Shown: positions 7,162-15,793, numbered from the stretch's first letter. The stretch is DNA of 64,000 bases from Streptomyces sp. KMM 9044 (GCF_024701375.2 NZ_CP113910.1:4774001-4838000), one strand, 5' to 3'. Numbers and translations are program-made. Notes: a model not told the origin generated them from the sequence alone.

Positions 7162-8979
7162 CTACTCGACGGTGACCGACTTGGCGAGGTTGCGCGGCTT
7201 GTCGATGTCCCGGCCCAGGGCCAACGCCGTGTGGTAGGCGAGGAGCTGGAGCGGGATGCCCATGAGGATGGGGTCCAGCTCGTCCTCGTTCTTCGGGACG
7301 ACGACCGTGTGGTCGGCCTTCTCCTGTTCACGGTGGGCGACGGCCATGATCCGGCCGCTGCGGGCCTTGATCTCCTCCAGGGCCGCGCGGTTCTTCTCCA
7401 GCAGATCGTCGTCGGGGACGATCGCGACGGTCGGCAGCGCGGGCTCGATCAGGGCCAGCGGGCCGTGCTTGAGCTCGGACGCCGGGTAGGCCTCCGCGTG
7501 GATGTAGGAGACCTCCTTCAGCTTCAGGGACGCCTCGCGGGCCACCGGGTAGCCCCGCACACGGCCGATGAAGAGCATCGAGCGGGCCTCGGCGTACTGC
7601 AGGGCCAGCTTCCTGATGTCCTCCTCCTGATCCAGGATCTCGGAGATCTGCCCCGGGAGCCTGCGCAGCCCCTCGATGATCCGCTTGCCGTCGCTCACCG
7701 ACAGGTCGCGGGTGCGGCCCAGGTGCAGGGCGAGGAGGGCGAAGGCGACCGTGGTGTTGGTGAAGCACTTGGTGGACACCACGCACACCTCGGGCCCGGC
7801 GTGCACGTACATGCCGCCGTCCGCCTCACGGGCGATCGCCGAACCGACGACGTTCACCACGCCCAGCACCCGGGCGCCCTTGCGCTTCAGCTCCTGCACC
7901 GCCGCCAGCACGTCGTACGTCTCACCGGACTGGGACACCGCGACGTACAGCGTGTCGGGGTCGACGACCGCGTTGCGGTAGCGGAACTCGGAGGCCGGCT
8001 CGGCGTCGGCCGGGATGCGGGCCAGCTCCTCGATCATCTGGGCGCCGATCATGCCCGCGTGGTACGAGGTGCCGCAGCCGAGGATCTTCACCCGGCGGAT
8101 CTGGCGGGCCTCCCGCGCGTCCAGGTTCAGGCCGCCGAGGCGCACGGTGGAGAAGCGGTCGTCGATCCGGCCCCGCAGCACCCGGTCCACGGCCTCGGCC
8201 TGCTCGTGGATCTCCTTGTGCATGTACGTGTCGTGGCCGCCCATGTCGTACGAGGCCGCCTCCCACTCCACGGTGGTCGGTTCGGCCGTCGTGCGGGTGC
8301 CCTCGGTGGTGTACGTACGGAAGTCGTCGGCCTTGAGGGTGGCCATCTCGCCGTCGTCGAGGGTGACGATCTGCCGGGTGTGCGCGACCAGGGCGGCTAT
8401 GTCCGAGGCGACGAACATCTCCTTCTCTCCGATGCCCAGTACCACGGGAGAGCCGTTGCGGGCCACCACGATGCGGTCCGGGAAGTCGGCGTGCAGTACG
8501 GCGATGCCGTAGGTGCCCTCGATGATCCGCACCGTCTCGCGGACCTTGTCCTCCAGCTTCTCGGCCTGCGAGCGGGCGATCAGGTGGGTGAGGACCTCGG
8601 TGTCCGTCTCGGAGAGGAACTCGACGCCGTCCGCCTCCAGTTTGCGGCGCAGCTCACCGGCGTTGTCGATGATGCCGTTGTGGACGACGGCGACCTTGCC
8701 CTCGGCGTCCAGGTGCGGGTGCGCGTTCACGTCGGACGGGGCGCCGTGGGTGGCCCAGCGGGTGTGGGCGATGCCCGTGGTGCCCTTGAAGCGCGCCGGG
8801 ACCTTCGCCTCCAGGTCACGCACCCGGCCCTTGGCCTTGACCGTCTTCAGACCGGTCGCCTTCGGGGACGTGAGGGCGATGCCCGCCGAGTCGTAGCCCC
8901 GGTACTCCAGACGCTGCAGGCCCTCGAGCAGCAGAGGGGCGACCTCACGCCTGCCGATGTATCCGACGATTCCGCACAT
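7162..8979 (-). CDS. glmS: Glutamine-fructose-6-phosphate aminotransferase (isomerising), GlmS type
   Basis: Makes glucosamine-6-phosphate from fructose-6-phosphate and glutamine, the first step to UDP-GlcNAc; 605 aa, full length. The N-terminal class II glutamine amidotransferase starts with the nucleophile Cys2 (MCGIVGYIG) and contains RLEYRGYDSAG, HTRWATHG and HNGIIDN. Two SIS sugar-isomerase domains follow (CGTSYHAG, VSQSGETYD), ending in the typical LAKSVTVE. Streptomyces carry more than one glmS, and the copy at this locus is often called glmS2. It is 13 nt behind a small conserved gene, so they probably form an operon. Confidence 0.94.
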   Translation of the reverse strand: MCGIVGYIGRREVAPLLLEGLQRLEYRGYDSAGIALTSPKATGLKTVKAKGRVRDLEAKVPARFKGTTGIAHTRWATHGAPSDVNAHPHLDAEGKVAVVHNGIIDNAGELRRKLEADGVEFLSETDTEVLTHLIARSQAEKLEDKVRETVRIIEGTYGIAVLHADFPDRIVVARNGSPVVLGIGEKEMFVASDIAALVAHTRQIVTLDDGEMATLKADDFRTYTTEGTRTTAEPTTVEWEAASYDMGGHDTYMHKEIHEQAEAVDRVLRGRIDDRFSTVRLGGLNLDAREARQIRRVKILGCGTSYHAGMIGAQMIEELARIPADAEPASEFRYRNAVVDPDTLYVAVSQSGETYDVLAAVQELKRKGARVLGVVNVVGSAIAREADGGMYVHAGPEVCVVSTKCFTNTTVAFALLALHLGRTRDLSVSDGKRIIEGLRRLPGQISEILDQEEDIRKLALQYAEARSMLFIGRVRGYPVAREASLKLKEVSYIHAEAYPASELKHGPLALIEPALPTVAIVPDDDLLEKNRAALEEIKARSGRIMAVAHREQEKADHTVVVPKNEDELDPILMGIPLQLLAYHTALALGRDIDKPRNLAKSVTVE

Positions 8980-8992
8980 GTGTGATGTTTTC

Positions 8993-9250
8993 CTAGCCGT
9001 AGACGATGCGCCGCAGCTGCCGGAGCGAGAGCTCGGGCGGGGCCACGGCGCGGTATCTGAGGTCCGCCTCGATCCGTTCGAAGATCGTCGCGTTCACCAG
9101 GCCCTGGGCCTGGAGTTCGCGGTGGCGGCGACGGACGAAGTCCTCGGTCGTCTCGTCGAAGTAGGCGAGCACGTCCTGGATCACCCGTAGCGCCTCGCCC
9201 CGGCTGAGGGGCGAGGACCGCGTCAGATGATCAACGAGTTCGTCGTGCAC
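8993..9250 (-). CDS. Small conserved hypothetical protein upstream of glmS
   Basis: An 85-residue helical protein without signal peptide or membrane segment (motifs VDHLTRSSPLSRGEALRVI, EDFVRRRHRELQAQGL). No function is recognised. The same small gene sits upstream of this glmS copy in other Streptomyces as far as I recall. Spacing to glmS is 13 nt. Its start overlaps the degenerate end of the DUF4429/SHOCT pseudogene, so that gene and this one may once have been coupled. Confidence 0.75.
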   Translation of the reverse strand: MHDELVDHLTRSSPLSRGEALRVIQDVLAYFDETTEDFVRRRHRELQAQGLVNATIFERIEADLRYRAVAPPELSLRQLRRIVYG

Positions 9251-9503
9251 TCGATGATCCTGGGGTAAAGGAGGGGTTCACGCAAGAATCCTGCCCGATT
9301 CCGGGCAGAGTGGCGAGGGTGGGTGGGAGGCGGAGTGGGGCAGGGGGGACGGCCGGGCGCACGGCCCGGTACGCCGCCGGGCTGCATGCGCTTGAGGACC
9401 GCCTGTTTGGCCTGGGTGAACTCCTCGTCCGTCAGTATCCCGGCGCGGTGCAGTTCGCCCAGTTTGGGGTCCAGCCAAGGTGAGCCCAAAAGCCGCCACG
9501 GGA
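9223..9503 (-). pseudogene. C-terminal remnant of a DUF4429/SHOCT protein (interrupted gene)
   Basis: The minus strand encodes LDPKLGELHRAGILTDEEF followed by TQAKQAVLKRM, a clear SHOCT domain, the usual C-terminus of actinobacterial DUF4429 proteins. The matching N-terminus is at 15487-15668 on the same strand. The gene has been split, and the middle partly lost, by the nested Tn3-family elements between. Beyond the SHOCT domain the frame runs through low-quality Pro/Arg-rich sequence to 9223, overlapping the next gene. Function of intact relatives is unknown. Confidence 0.75.
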
Positions 9504-9661
9504 TGATCTTGGGGCTGTGATCGCCTGTCGTTCCTCTACCACCGTGCTCCGGTGCGCGTCCTGGATTCCGTGCTTCTGATCTTCTCGGTGTTGCGGCCCG
9601 GACATGATCGCGCGGGCGCGTCAGGCGCCTTCGTATGGGCTGGGCGTCGAGTGGGGTGGGG

Positions 9662-9850
9662 ATGACCTCGATCGAGAGGTCCGCGTACCCGCGGTTCAAG
9701 CGGCTGATCACCGCGCGTGAGCTGCATGTGTTCTTCACTCCCGGCGAGGAGGAGCGGGCCTGGGTCGAGGAGGTCACGGACTCCGACGAGCATCAGCTCG
9801 CCCCGTTGGTCGCGCTGAAGTCGTATCAGCGGACGGGCGGGGTCGAGTAG
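9662..9850 (+). pseudogene. N-terminal fragment of a Tn3-family transposase (outer element)
   Basis: MTSIERSAYPRFKRLITARE and the following FFTPGEEERAWVEEVTDSDE are the start of the long Tn3-family transposase family with an N-terminal DUF4158-type region. The frame is lost after about 59 residues, at KSYQRTG, exactly where the inner transposon's inverted repeat begins (9838). The continuation of the same protein resumes at 14803. Together these show an outer transposase gene split by insertion. Confidence 0.8.
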
Positions 9851-9910
9851 GAGCCATGCAGCGAGTGCAGTTTGCCGTCGCATGATGTGACACTTGGGTT
9901 GAGCTGGCCG
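9838..9910. repeat. Left terminal inverted repeat of the inner Tn3 element
   Basis: Matches the reverse complement of 14729-14802 apart from a few substitutions and a 1-nt indel. Key blocks shared by both ends are CGGGGTCGAG, GAGTGCAGTTTG, CATGATGTGACAC and GGTTGAGCTGGCC. The inner part contains a near-palindrome (ending ATGTGACAC) likely to matter for transposase binding. Confidence 0.8.
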
Positions 9911-9935
9911 ACCTCGTTGCGGCTGTGTGGGCGGG

Positions 9936-10613
9936 TCAGTCTTCGTTTTCGCCATGCGCCGCGGTGGTCGTCTCTCGGTGTTTGCGTAGTTCGCGGTACA
10001 GCGTGGAGCGGCTGATGCCGAGGTCGGCGGCGACCTGTTCGGGGATGGCGCCGTCCTTGATCCGCTGGGCGGCTCCGGCGCGGGTGGTCGCGTTGAGCTT
10101 CGCTGGGCGTCCGGTCGGCAGTCCGCGGGCCTGCTTGGCGGCGCGGGCGCCGGCGGCGCGCTCCAGCATGTAGATCCGTTCCATCTGGGCGAACATCGCC
10201 AGCAGTGCGATGGCCATGTCGGTGCCGAGGCCCTGCTCGCTGGTGTAGACGGCGAGTTTGTCGCCGAGGGTGCGCAGGAAGATGCCGCGCTCGGTGAGGT
10301 CGTGGACGAGGTTGAGGGTCTCGCGCATGTTGCGGCCGAGCCGGTCCAGGGTGAGGACGTTGATCCGGTCGCCGGGCCGCGCGAAGCCGAGCAGGGCGGT
10401 CAGGCCTTCGCGGTCCATGTTCGTGCCGGTGCGCTTGTCGACGTAGATGTGCTCCTCGGCGACTCCCGCATCGCGGACCGCGTCGATCTGCCGGTCGAGA
10501 TCCTGAGCGGTTGTGCTGACACGGCAATATGCGAGATCCGTCCCGCGACTGTCCCACAACTTGACGCCGTGACATGGGTTTTGACCAAGCCTTATGGCGC
10601 CAGCTTCTGACAC
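9936..10613 (-). CDS. Serine resolvase/invertase (TnpR-type site-specific recombinase)
   Basis: Resolves transposition cointegrates. The catalytic domain begins at LAYCRVSTTAQDLDRQIDAV with the nucleophilic Ser in RVST. It contains LTLDRLGRNMRETLNLVHDL and the long E helix (AIALLAMFAQMERIYMLERA), then a C-terminal Hin-type helix-turn-helix (EQVAADLGISRSTLYREL). The open frame starts with GTG at 10613 (225 aa). A start nearer DSRGTDLAYC would fit the family better, so the first 25 or so residues may not be translated. It sits just inside the left inverted repeat and points toward it. Confidence 0.9.
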   Translation of the reverse strand: MSEAGAIRLGQNPCHGVKLWDSRGTDLAYCRVSTTAQDLDRQIDAVRDAGVAEEHIYVDKRTGTNMDREGLTALLGFARPGDRINVLTLDRLGRNMRETLNLVHDLTERGIFLRTLGDKLAVYTSEQGLGTDMAIALLAMFAQMERIYMLERAAGARAAKQARGLPTGRPAKLNATTRAGAAQRIKDGAIPEQVAADLGISRSTLYRELRKHRETTTAAHGENED

Positions 10614-10688
10614 AAGGCGACCTGCGGGAATGTGATCACGGTCCGACGGCTGGCGGCCTGTGTCATATCCATGCTTGTGACACCCCGG
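10614..10688. promoter_or_regulatory. Candidate res site and resolvase promoter region
   Basis: This 75-bp stretch between the resolvase start and the NLR stop holds several TGTCA/TGACA half-sites, including the imperfect inverted repeat TGTCA at 10661-10665 with TGACA at 10678-10682. Tn3-family res sites lie beside tnpR and have this kind of inverted subsite. Additional half-sites occur inside the first resolvase codons (10510-10610). Confidence 0.35.
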
Positions 10689-13006
10689 TCACCAGTGCTT
10701 CGGCCCGTCCACCGCCCGCTTCTCCAACGCCGAAGCGAGGTTGTTGCGAGTCGTGCAGGTGACAGGGTGGTCGCCGCCCAGCACCCGCGCCATGTCGGTG
10801 AGGGTCTGCTTGTACAGCGGGATCGCCCGCCCCAGATCCCCCGCCGCCTGGTAGGCGCCGGCGAGGTTGTTGCGGGAGGTCAGGGTGTCGGGGTGGTCCT
10901 TACCCAGCACCCGCGCCATGTCGGTGAGGGTCTGCTTGTACAGCGGGATCGCCCGCCCCAGATCCCCCGCCGCCTGGTAGGCGCCGGCGAGGTTGTTGCG
11001 GGAGCCCAGGGTGTTGGGGTGGTCCTTACCCAGCACCCGGGTGCGGTCGGTGAGGGTCTGCTCGTACAGCGGGATCGCCCGCCCCAGATCCCCCGCCGCC
11101 TGGTAGGCGTAGGCGAGGTTGTTGCGGGAGGTCAGGGTGTCGGGGTGGTCCTTACCCAGCACCCGCGCCATGTCGGTGAGGGTCTGCTCGTACAGCGGGA
11201 TCGCCCGCCCCAGATCCCCCGCCGCCTGGTAGGCGCCGGCGAGGTTGTTGCGGGAGCCCAGGGTGGAGGGGTGGTCCTCACCCAGCACCCGGACGGTGTC
11301 GGTGAGGGTCTGCTCGTACAGCGGGATCGCCCGCCCCAGATCCCCCGCCGCCTGGTAGGCGCCGGCGAGGTTGTTGCGGGAGCCCAGGGTGTTGGGGTGG
11401 TCCTTACCCAGCACCCGGACGGTGTCGGTGAGGGTCTGCTCGTACAGCGGGATCGCCCGCCCCAGATCCCCCGCCGACTCGTAGGCGCCGGCGAGGTTGT
11501 TGCGGGAGGTCAGGGTGGAGGGGTGGTCCTCACCCAGCACCCGGACGGTGTCGGCGTGGGCGCGTTGGAGGTATGTGGTGGTGCGGCCGGGCTGGCCCTG
11601 GTTGCCGAGGAAGAGTCCGGTTTCGTTGAGGATGCGGACGGTGGTTGTGGTGTCGGTGTCGGGGGTGGTGTGCTCGGTGAAGGCGTCGACGTGGGGGAGG
11701 AGGGTGCGCCAGGTGGGCCAGGTGGCAGGGGTGTCGTAGGTGGGGGCAGGGCGGTGTGCAGGCAGTTGGTGGCCTGTTGGCGGGCTTGGTCGATGAGGGT
11801 GGGGGTGCGGTGGGGGTCGTCGGGGTCGGGGGTGCGGGCGAGGGCCTGGACGAGCCGGTGGACGGCGAGGGTGCCGGTGGCGGGGTCGGGGGTGATCATG
11901 CTGTAGGCGGTGAGCAGGCCGAGCGCGGCGTTGCGCGTGGGCGGGTCGGCGGGGCCGGTGTCGAGCAGGGTGGTGGGGATGTTCTCGGGGGCGTACCAGG
12001 CGAGGGTGCGTAGCAGGTCGGCGGCGTGGGGTTGGAGGGTGGTGATGCGGTCGAGGGTGATGTTCCAGATGCGGGCGATGGTGCGTTGTTCGGGGGTGGT
12101 GGCCGCGCCGTGGCGGTACATCGCTGCCGGGTGTTCGGCGAGCAGGTTGAGGTAGGCGCGGGGGGTGGTGAGCGGGTTCTGGGCGAGGTAGGCGGCGGCC
12201 TGTTCGATGGCAAGGGGGAGGTGGCCGAGTTCTTCGCACAGGTCGGCGGCGCCGTCCAGGTCCCGTCCGGGGTGCTGGGTGGTGGTGATGCGGGTGAGTA
12301 GGGCGAGGGACTCGGTCGCATCGAGGACGTCGAGGCGGACCAGTGTGGCCGCGTCGCTCCAGATGGTGGCGAGGCGGCTGGTGATCAGGAAGCGTCCGCC
12401 TCGGGCGCGGGTGATCAGGTCGGCGATGTGGGCGGGGTCGTTGACGTTGTCCAGGACGATCAGCCAGCCGGTGTGGGTGGCCAGCCACTGCAGGCCCCAC
12501 TGGGCGAGTGCCTGGTCCGGCAGGGCGGTGGCCAGGGCGGGCTGGAGGGCGGTGGTGAGGTCGGCCAGGCCCTGCTGGATGGCTGCGGGACTGTCGGCAG
12601 TGATCCACCGGATCGGGGTGTGGCCGTGGGGGCGGGTGGCGGCCCAGTGGGCGGCCAGGGCGCTCTTGCCGATCCCGCCGAGCCCGTGGACCGCCTGGAC
12701 CAGGGCTGCGCCGGGGGTGGCGAGGGCGGCATCGAGGCGGTCGAGTTCGTTGCCGCGTCCGACGAACAGGCCGGGCCGGTAGGGCAGGTCGTCCAGGCCC
12801 GCCGGGGCGTCCACCTCGGCGGGCGGCCGCAGTGCGTCGGGCGGCAGCTGCACGGTGGAGGTGTAGATGCCGGTGTTGACGAATGCGCGGTCGCTGCCGG
12901 TGACGGTGGCGTTCCCGCTGTGGAGTACCTCCTGCCACGTGCCCGTCGGCGCAGCCGGGGCGGTGCTGGTGCCGGGGCGGTCCTTGCGCCGTGGCCATCG
13001 GAACAT
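10689..13006 (-). pseudogene. NB-ARC/TPR STAND (NLR-like) protein, frameshifted between the ATPase and TPR halves
   Basis: The ATG at 13006 has a strong ribosome site (AGGGGGA). Residues 29-47 (HSGNATVTGSDRAFVNTGI) resemble the C-terminus of the upstream gene product. An NB-ARC ATPase follows: P-loop VHGLGGIGKSALAAHW, Walker B WLIVLDNV, sensor GRFLITSR, and ELGHLPLAIEQAAAYL. Helical sequence leads to a frame break at a G run (11742-11746; C run on the coding strand). The other frame continues in register with TYDTPATWPTWRTLLPHVDA, then seven 42-residue TPR units, the last partial, ending at 10689. One base added or removed would restore about 770 residues. It is cargo of the Tn3 element. Bacterial NLRs of this type act in phage defence and cell suicide; a role here is inference. 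Confidence 0.85.
10757..11560. repeat. 126-bp tandem repeats encoding the TPR array
   Basis: About six nearly identical 126-bp units, each encoding one 42-residue TPR (core RVLGEDHP, TSRNNLAGAYQAAGDLGRAI, PLYEQTLT). Differences cluster at a few codons (DTV/DMA/DRT; GEDHPS/GKDHPN/GKDHPD; TLTS/TLGS). Such near-identity implies recent expansion or gene conversion. This is protein-coding repetition, not a CRISPR array. Confidence 0.85.
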
Positions 13007-13055
13007 GCCGTCCCCCTGGATTTCCTTGATCAGTTCTGGTGGTGGCAGGGCCGGT

Positions 13056-13568
13056 CTATTCGTTGACGATGCCGCTGACGGCGCTGGAGCCCGCTCCGGT
13101 GGCCTCCGCGTCCCCGGTGTGCACGGCCCGCGCCGGGCCCGGGCGGCCGCCCCCGGTATTCTTGATGCCGCTGGTCGCACTGCCCCCGTCGCGGGCCACC
13201 GCCCGGCCCGTCGCGACGGCCGTGCCACCGGCCGAAGCGGCGACGAAGGACAGCAGTTCGCGTAGTTCGGCGGCGGCGCGCTCCCGTCCGGCCTCGTCGA
13301 GCTCCTCCAGCAGGGTCTCGAACCGCGCGGCCCACACGCCTTCCTGCCGCAGCCGCTGCGCGGCCACATCCGCCGGAGCATCCGGCGCCAGAACAACCCG
13401 CGCGGTCTGATCCAGGCGGTCGAGCTCGGCTGCCGCACGTGCGGTGTCGGCGCGGCCGAAGATCTCTCCCACCCGGCGCCGCAGCCCCGTCCACGCATCG
13501 GTGCCCGCGGCCTGGACCACCGCACCGCCGCCCGCCGCCGCCAACGCGGCCAGAGCCTCCGCCAACAT
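13056..13568 (-). CDS. Small helical protein paired with the NLR gene (putative effector)
   Basis: The 170-aa product starts at the ATG at 13568 (GGGGTGGGG upstream) and ends 49 bp before the NLR start, so they are likely co-transcribed. The first 115 residues are predicted helical: [20 protein letters not shown] is a hydrophobic N-terminal helix, followed by charged helices (ETLLEELDEAGRERAAAELR). The remainder is a Gly/Ala/Ser-rich tail ending in HTGDAEATGAGSSAVSGI plus VNE, which aligns with NLR residues 29-47. An N-terminal helical domain with a C-terminal motif repeated at the NLR N-terminus is the layout reported for bacterial amyloid-signalling (BASS) pairs with Bell-type effectors. 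That assignment is inference. Confidence 0.7.
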   Translation of the reverse strand: MLAEALAALAAAGGGAVVQAAGTDAWTGLRRRVGEIFGRADTARAAAELDRLDQTARVVLAPDAPADVAAQRLRQEGVWAARFETLLEELDEAGRERAAAELRELLSFVAASAGGTAVATGRAVARDGGSATSGIKNTGGGRPGPARAVHTGDAEATGAGSSAVSGIVNE

Positions 13569-13663
13569 GCCCCACCCCTTCTTCTCGCCTGCGCGGGCCG
13601 GCCATCCCGCCGGACCCCGAAAATCACATAACGTACACCCATCCACACGTCTGGTAGCCGCGC

Positions 13664-14761
13664 ATGGTTCCCGTCCCTTCTGTATCGGGACCGGGTTCCC
13701 CGCCCGCCCCGGCCCGCGTGATCCTGACGTCCAAGGATGCCTACGGCTACCGGGACCTGAAGGGCGAGGCATGGTGGAGGCTGGCCCGCTGGCTGTGGGA
13801 CCGCTGCTGGTCGGGCAACGAGCGTCCGATCGCCCTGTTCGACCTCGCGACCCTGCGCCTGGTGGAGAACAAGGTGCTGCTGCCCGGCGCCACCGTCCTC
13901 GAACGCCTGGTCCCCTCCGTCCGCGAGCGCACCAACCGCAAGACTTGGCGCATGCTGGCCGCCCAGCCGGATGCCGCTCAGCGGGCCGCCCTGAGTGCGC
14001 TGCTGCCGGTCGAGGACAGCCGCCGTACCTCCAGGCTGGACCGGCTGCGCCGCTCCCCGCGCGACATCACCGGTCCCGGCGCGGGCAAGGCCATCGACCG
14101 GTTCATCGAACTGAACAAGCTCGGCGCCGCCGGCTGGGACCTGGCCGCGATCCCCGCCGGCCGCCTCACCGCGCTGTCCCGCTACGCCTCCCAGGTGCGC
14201 GCCCGCGCGGTCGCCGACCTTGCCGAGCCCCGCAGGACGGCCACCCTGGTGGCGTTCGCCGCCGCGATGCGCACCCGTGCCGCGGACGAGGCGATCGAGG
14301 TCTTCGACCTGCTGATGTCCGACCTGGCCCGCACCTCCGCGCACCTGGCCGCCCGGCAGCGCATGCGCACCCTGGGCGACCTGGACTCCGCCGCCCTGAT
14401 GTTGCGCGAGGCGTGGATCACCCTCAGCCATGCCGCCGAGCCCGAGCAGGACGTACGCGGCGGCTTCGACCTACTCGACATCACCGCCCTGCACCAGGCC
14501 GCGCGCACCGTCGGCGAACTCGCCCGCCCGGAGGCCGAGACCATCGCCGCCGAGCTGACCGCCCGCTACCGCACCATCAACCAGCCCCTGCGCCGTCTGG
14601 CCAAACACCTCAATCTGGAGGGCGTCGACGAGGCCGGTCCCCTGATGGAGGCGCTCAGGTTCCTGCCGAAGTCCGAACGCAGGAACCCCACCCGAGGGTC
14701 GCTCACTTCATCCACGCGGCACAGAGAACGGCCAGCTCAACCTGGGTGTCACATCATGTGA
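13664..14761 (+). pseudogene. Internal fragment of a Tn3-family transposase (inner element)
   Basis: From about KDAYGYRDLKGEAWWRLARW onward the product matches the DUF4158-type N-terminal half of long Tn3 transposases (LFDLATLRLVENKVLLPGAT, SRLDRLRRSPRDITGPGAGK, PRRTATLVAFAAAMRTRAAD). The first 110 or so residues and the whole catalytic DDE half are missing. The frame runs straight into the right inverted repeat and stops there. It is a different subfamily from the flanking outer transposase. The inner transposon is therefore non-autonomous. Confidence 0.8.
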
Positions 14762-14802
14762 CACCAAACTGCACTCTCTGCCACAACTCCTGCTCGACCC
14801 CG
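14729..14802. repeat. Right terminal inverted repeat of the inner Tn3 element
   Basis: Reverse-complement partner of 9838-9910. It contains the perfect interrupted palindrome GTGTCACAT-C-ATGTGACAC at 14746-14764. The outer transposase frame resumes directly after base 14802. Confidence 0.8.
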
Positions 14803-15545
14803 ATGGGGTGCTTCCCGAAGGCGTACGACGGCCGGAGCAGGTGGTGGAGTTCGTGCGCCGGGCGGTGGAGCTGCCGGAGAGCACGCTGCCGGTGTGCGCG
14901 TCGGGCCGCACGGCGGAGCGGCACCGGTCGTGGGTGCGTGAGCGGTGCGGGGTCCGCTATGACGGCCAGGCCGCACGTTTGCTCGCCGGGGACACGATGC
15001 GGGTGGCGGCGGCGTCGTCGAAGAACAACCCGGCGGACCTGATCGACATCGCGCTGGAGAAGCTGGTCGAGGCCAATCTGGAGATACCGCGGTTCTCCAC
15101 GCTGGACGCGATGGCCTCCACGGTGCGGGGCCAGGTCAACGAGGAGATCCTGGCCGGAATCCGGGGCCGGACGGCCGAGGAGGAGCGGCGCCGGCTGCTG
15201 GGGCTGCCGGATGTGATCGGGCTGGACCGCAAGACGTTGTTCAACGCGCTCCAGCAGAACCCGGGCCGGGCGACCTGGTCGCACTTCAAGCGGCTCAAGG
15301 ACCATCTGGAGTGGGTGGATGGGCTCGGCGACACGGCGAAGTGGCTGGAGCAGGTCGCCTCGACGAAGGTCGCGGACTTCGCCGGCGAGGCGGAGGCCCA
15401 GGACGCCGCCACCTTGAAGGACTACACCGAGGACAAGCGGGCGGCGCTGATCGCGTGTCTGGCCGCCAAGGCCCGTATGCGCGCCCGGGATGAACCGCCC
15501 CGCCTTTCTGCCCTGCTCGAAGGAGATGCCTGCCAACGCCTTTAG
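14803..15545 (+). pseudogene. Transposase fragment continuing the outer Tn3 element
   Basis: After the inner element the outer transposase resumes (RRPEQVVEFVRRAVELPEST, SSKNNPADLIDIALEKLVEA, TWSHFKRLKDHLEWVDGLGD, LIACLAAKARMRARDE). It then breaks off at about 15490 where the DUF4429 gene sequence (opposite strand) begins. Roughly residues 60-310 of the protein are present. The catalytic half and the right end of the outer transposon are deleted. The reading frame near 14803-14830 is uncertain: a one-base shift gives CFPK, matching the family better. Confidence 0.75.
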
Positions 15546-15668
15546 GGGGACCGTCAGTTCGCCCAGTGTCCGGCGGAGCAGCCCGACATTCCTGTCCCGG
15601 CCGGGCGTCAGCCGCAGGGTGTCACCGGCGTAGACCCAGATCCCGTCCTTCTGGATGATTTCCGCCAT
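15487..15668 (-). pseudogene. N-terminal remnant of the DUF4429/SHOCT protein
   Basis: The minus strand from the ATG at 15668 reads MAEIIQKDGIWVYAGDTLRL then TPGRDRNVGLLRRTLGELTV and LKALAGISFEQGRKAG, the start of a DUF4429 domain. It ends at the junction with the outer transposase fragment. The C-terminal SHOCT part is at 9223-9503 on the same strand, so the transposon nest lies in this gene. Spacing places it downstream of desD but beyond the des terminator. Confidence 0.8.
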
Positions 15669-15744
15669 GGGGCGATTGTTCCACCGGATCCGTGGACGGG
15701 TGGTCTGCGCATGATGAGCGGGCGCCGGCCGGGGACGAACCGAC

Positions 15745-15783
15745 GGCGGGCACCCCGAAGGACCGTACTCCGGGGTGCCCGCC
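15745..15783 (-). terminator. Terminator of the des operon
   Basis: A perfect 13-bp inverted repeat (15745-15757 with 15771-15783) and a 13-nt loop, starting 10 bp after the desD stop codon on the minus strand. Confidence 0.8.
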
Positions 15784-15793
15784 TGTTCCCGGG

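Larger units (their letters stand above)
9838..14802. mobile_element. Inner Tn3-family transposon carrying a resolvase and an NLR/effector cassette, defective
   Basis: The element is bounded by inverted repeats of about 73 bp (9838-9910 and 14729-14802) that start CGGGGTCGAG, as Tn3-family ends often start with GGGG. It interrupts another Tn3 transposase gene, whose parts resume on both sides. Flanking pentamers acggg (9833-9837) and atggg (14803-14807) could be a decayed 5-bp target duplication. Inside are a serine resolvase, a candidate res region, an NB-ARC/TPR gene, a small upstream gene and an internal transposase fragment. The transposase is truncated at both ends, so the element cannot move by itself. 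Confidence 0.75.

Noticed and set aside
6787..8985. A 732-codon open frame on the plus strand across the glmS-type gene
   Set aside because: It is antisense to a clear full-length GlmS and has the Gly/Val/Arg-rich composition of high-GC shadow frames.
9536..9955. A 139-codon minus-strand frame over the left transposon end
   Set aside because: It runs across the junction of two transposons and the inverted repeat, and matches no family; the transposase fragment is on the other strand.
10757..11560. Regularly spaced repeats that could suggest a CRISPR array
   Set aside because: Units are 126 bp, head to tail without spacers, and encode 42-residue TPRs in frame; no cas genes are present.
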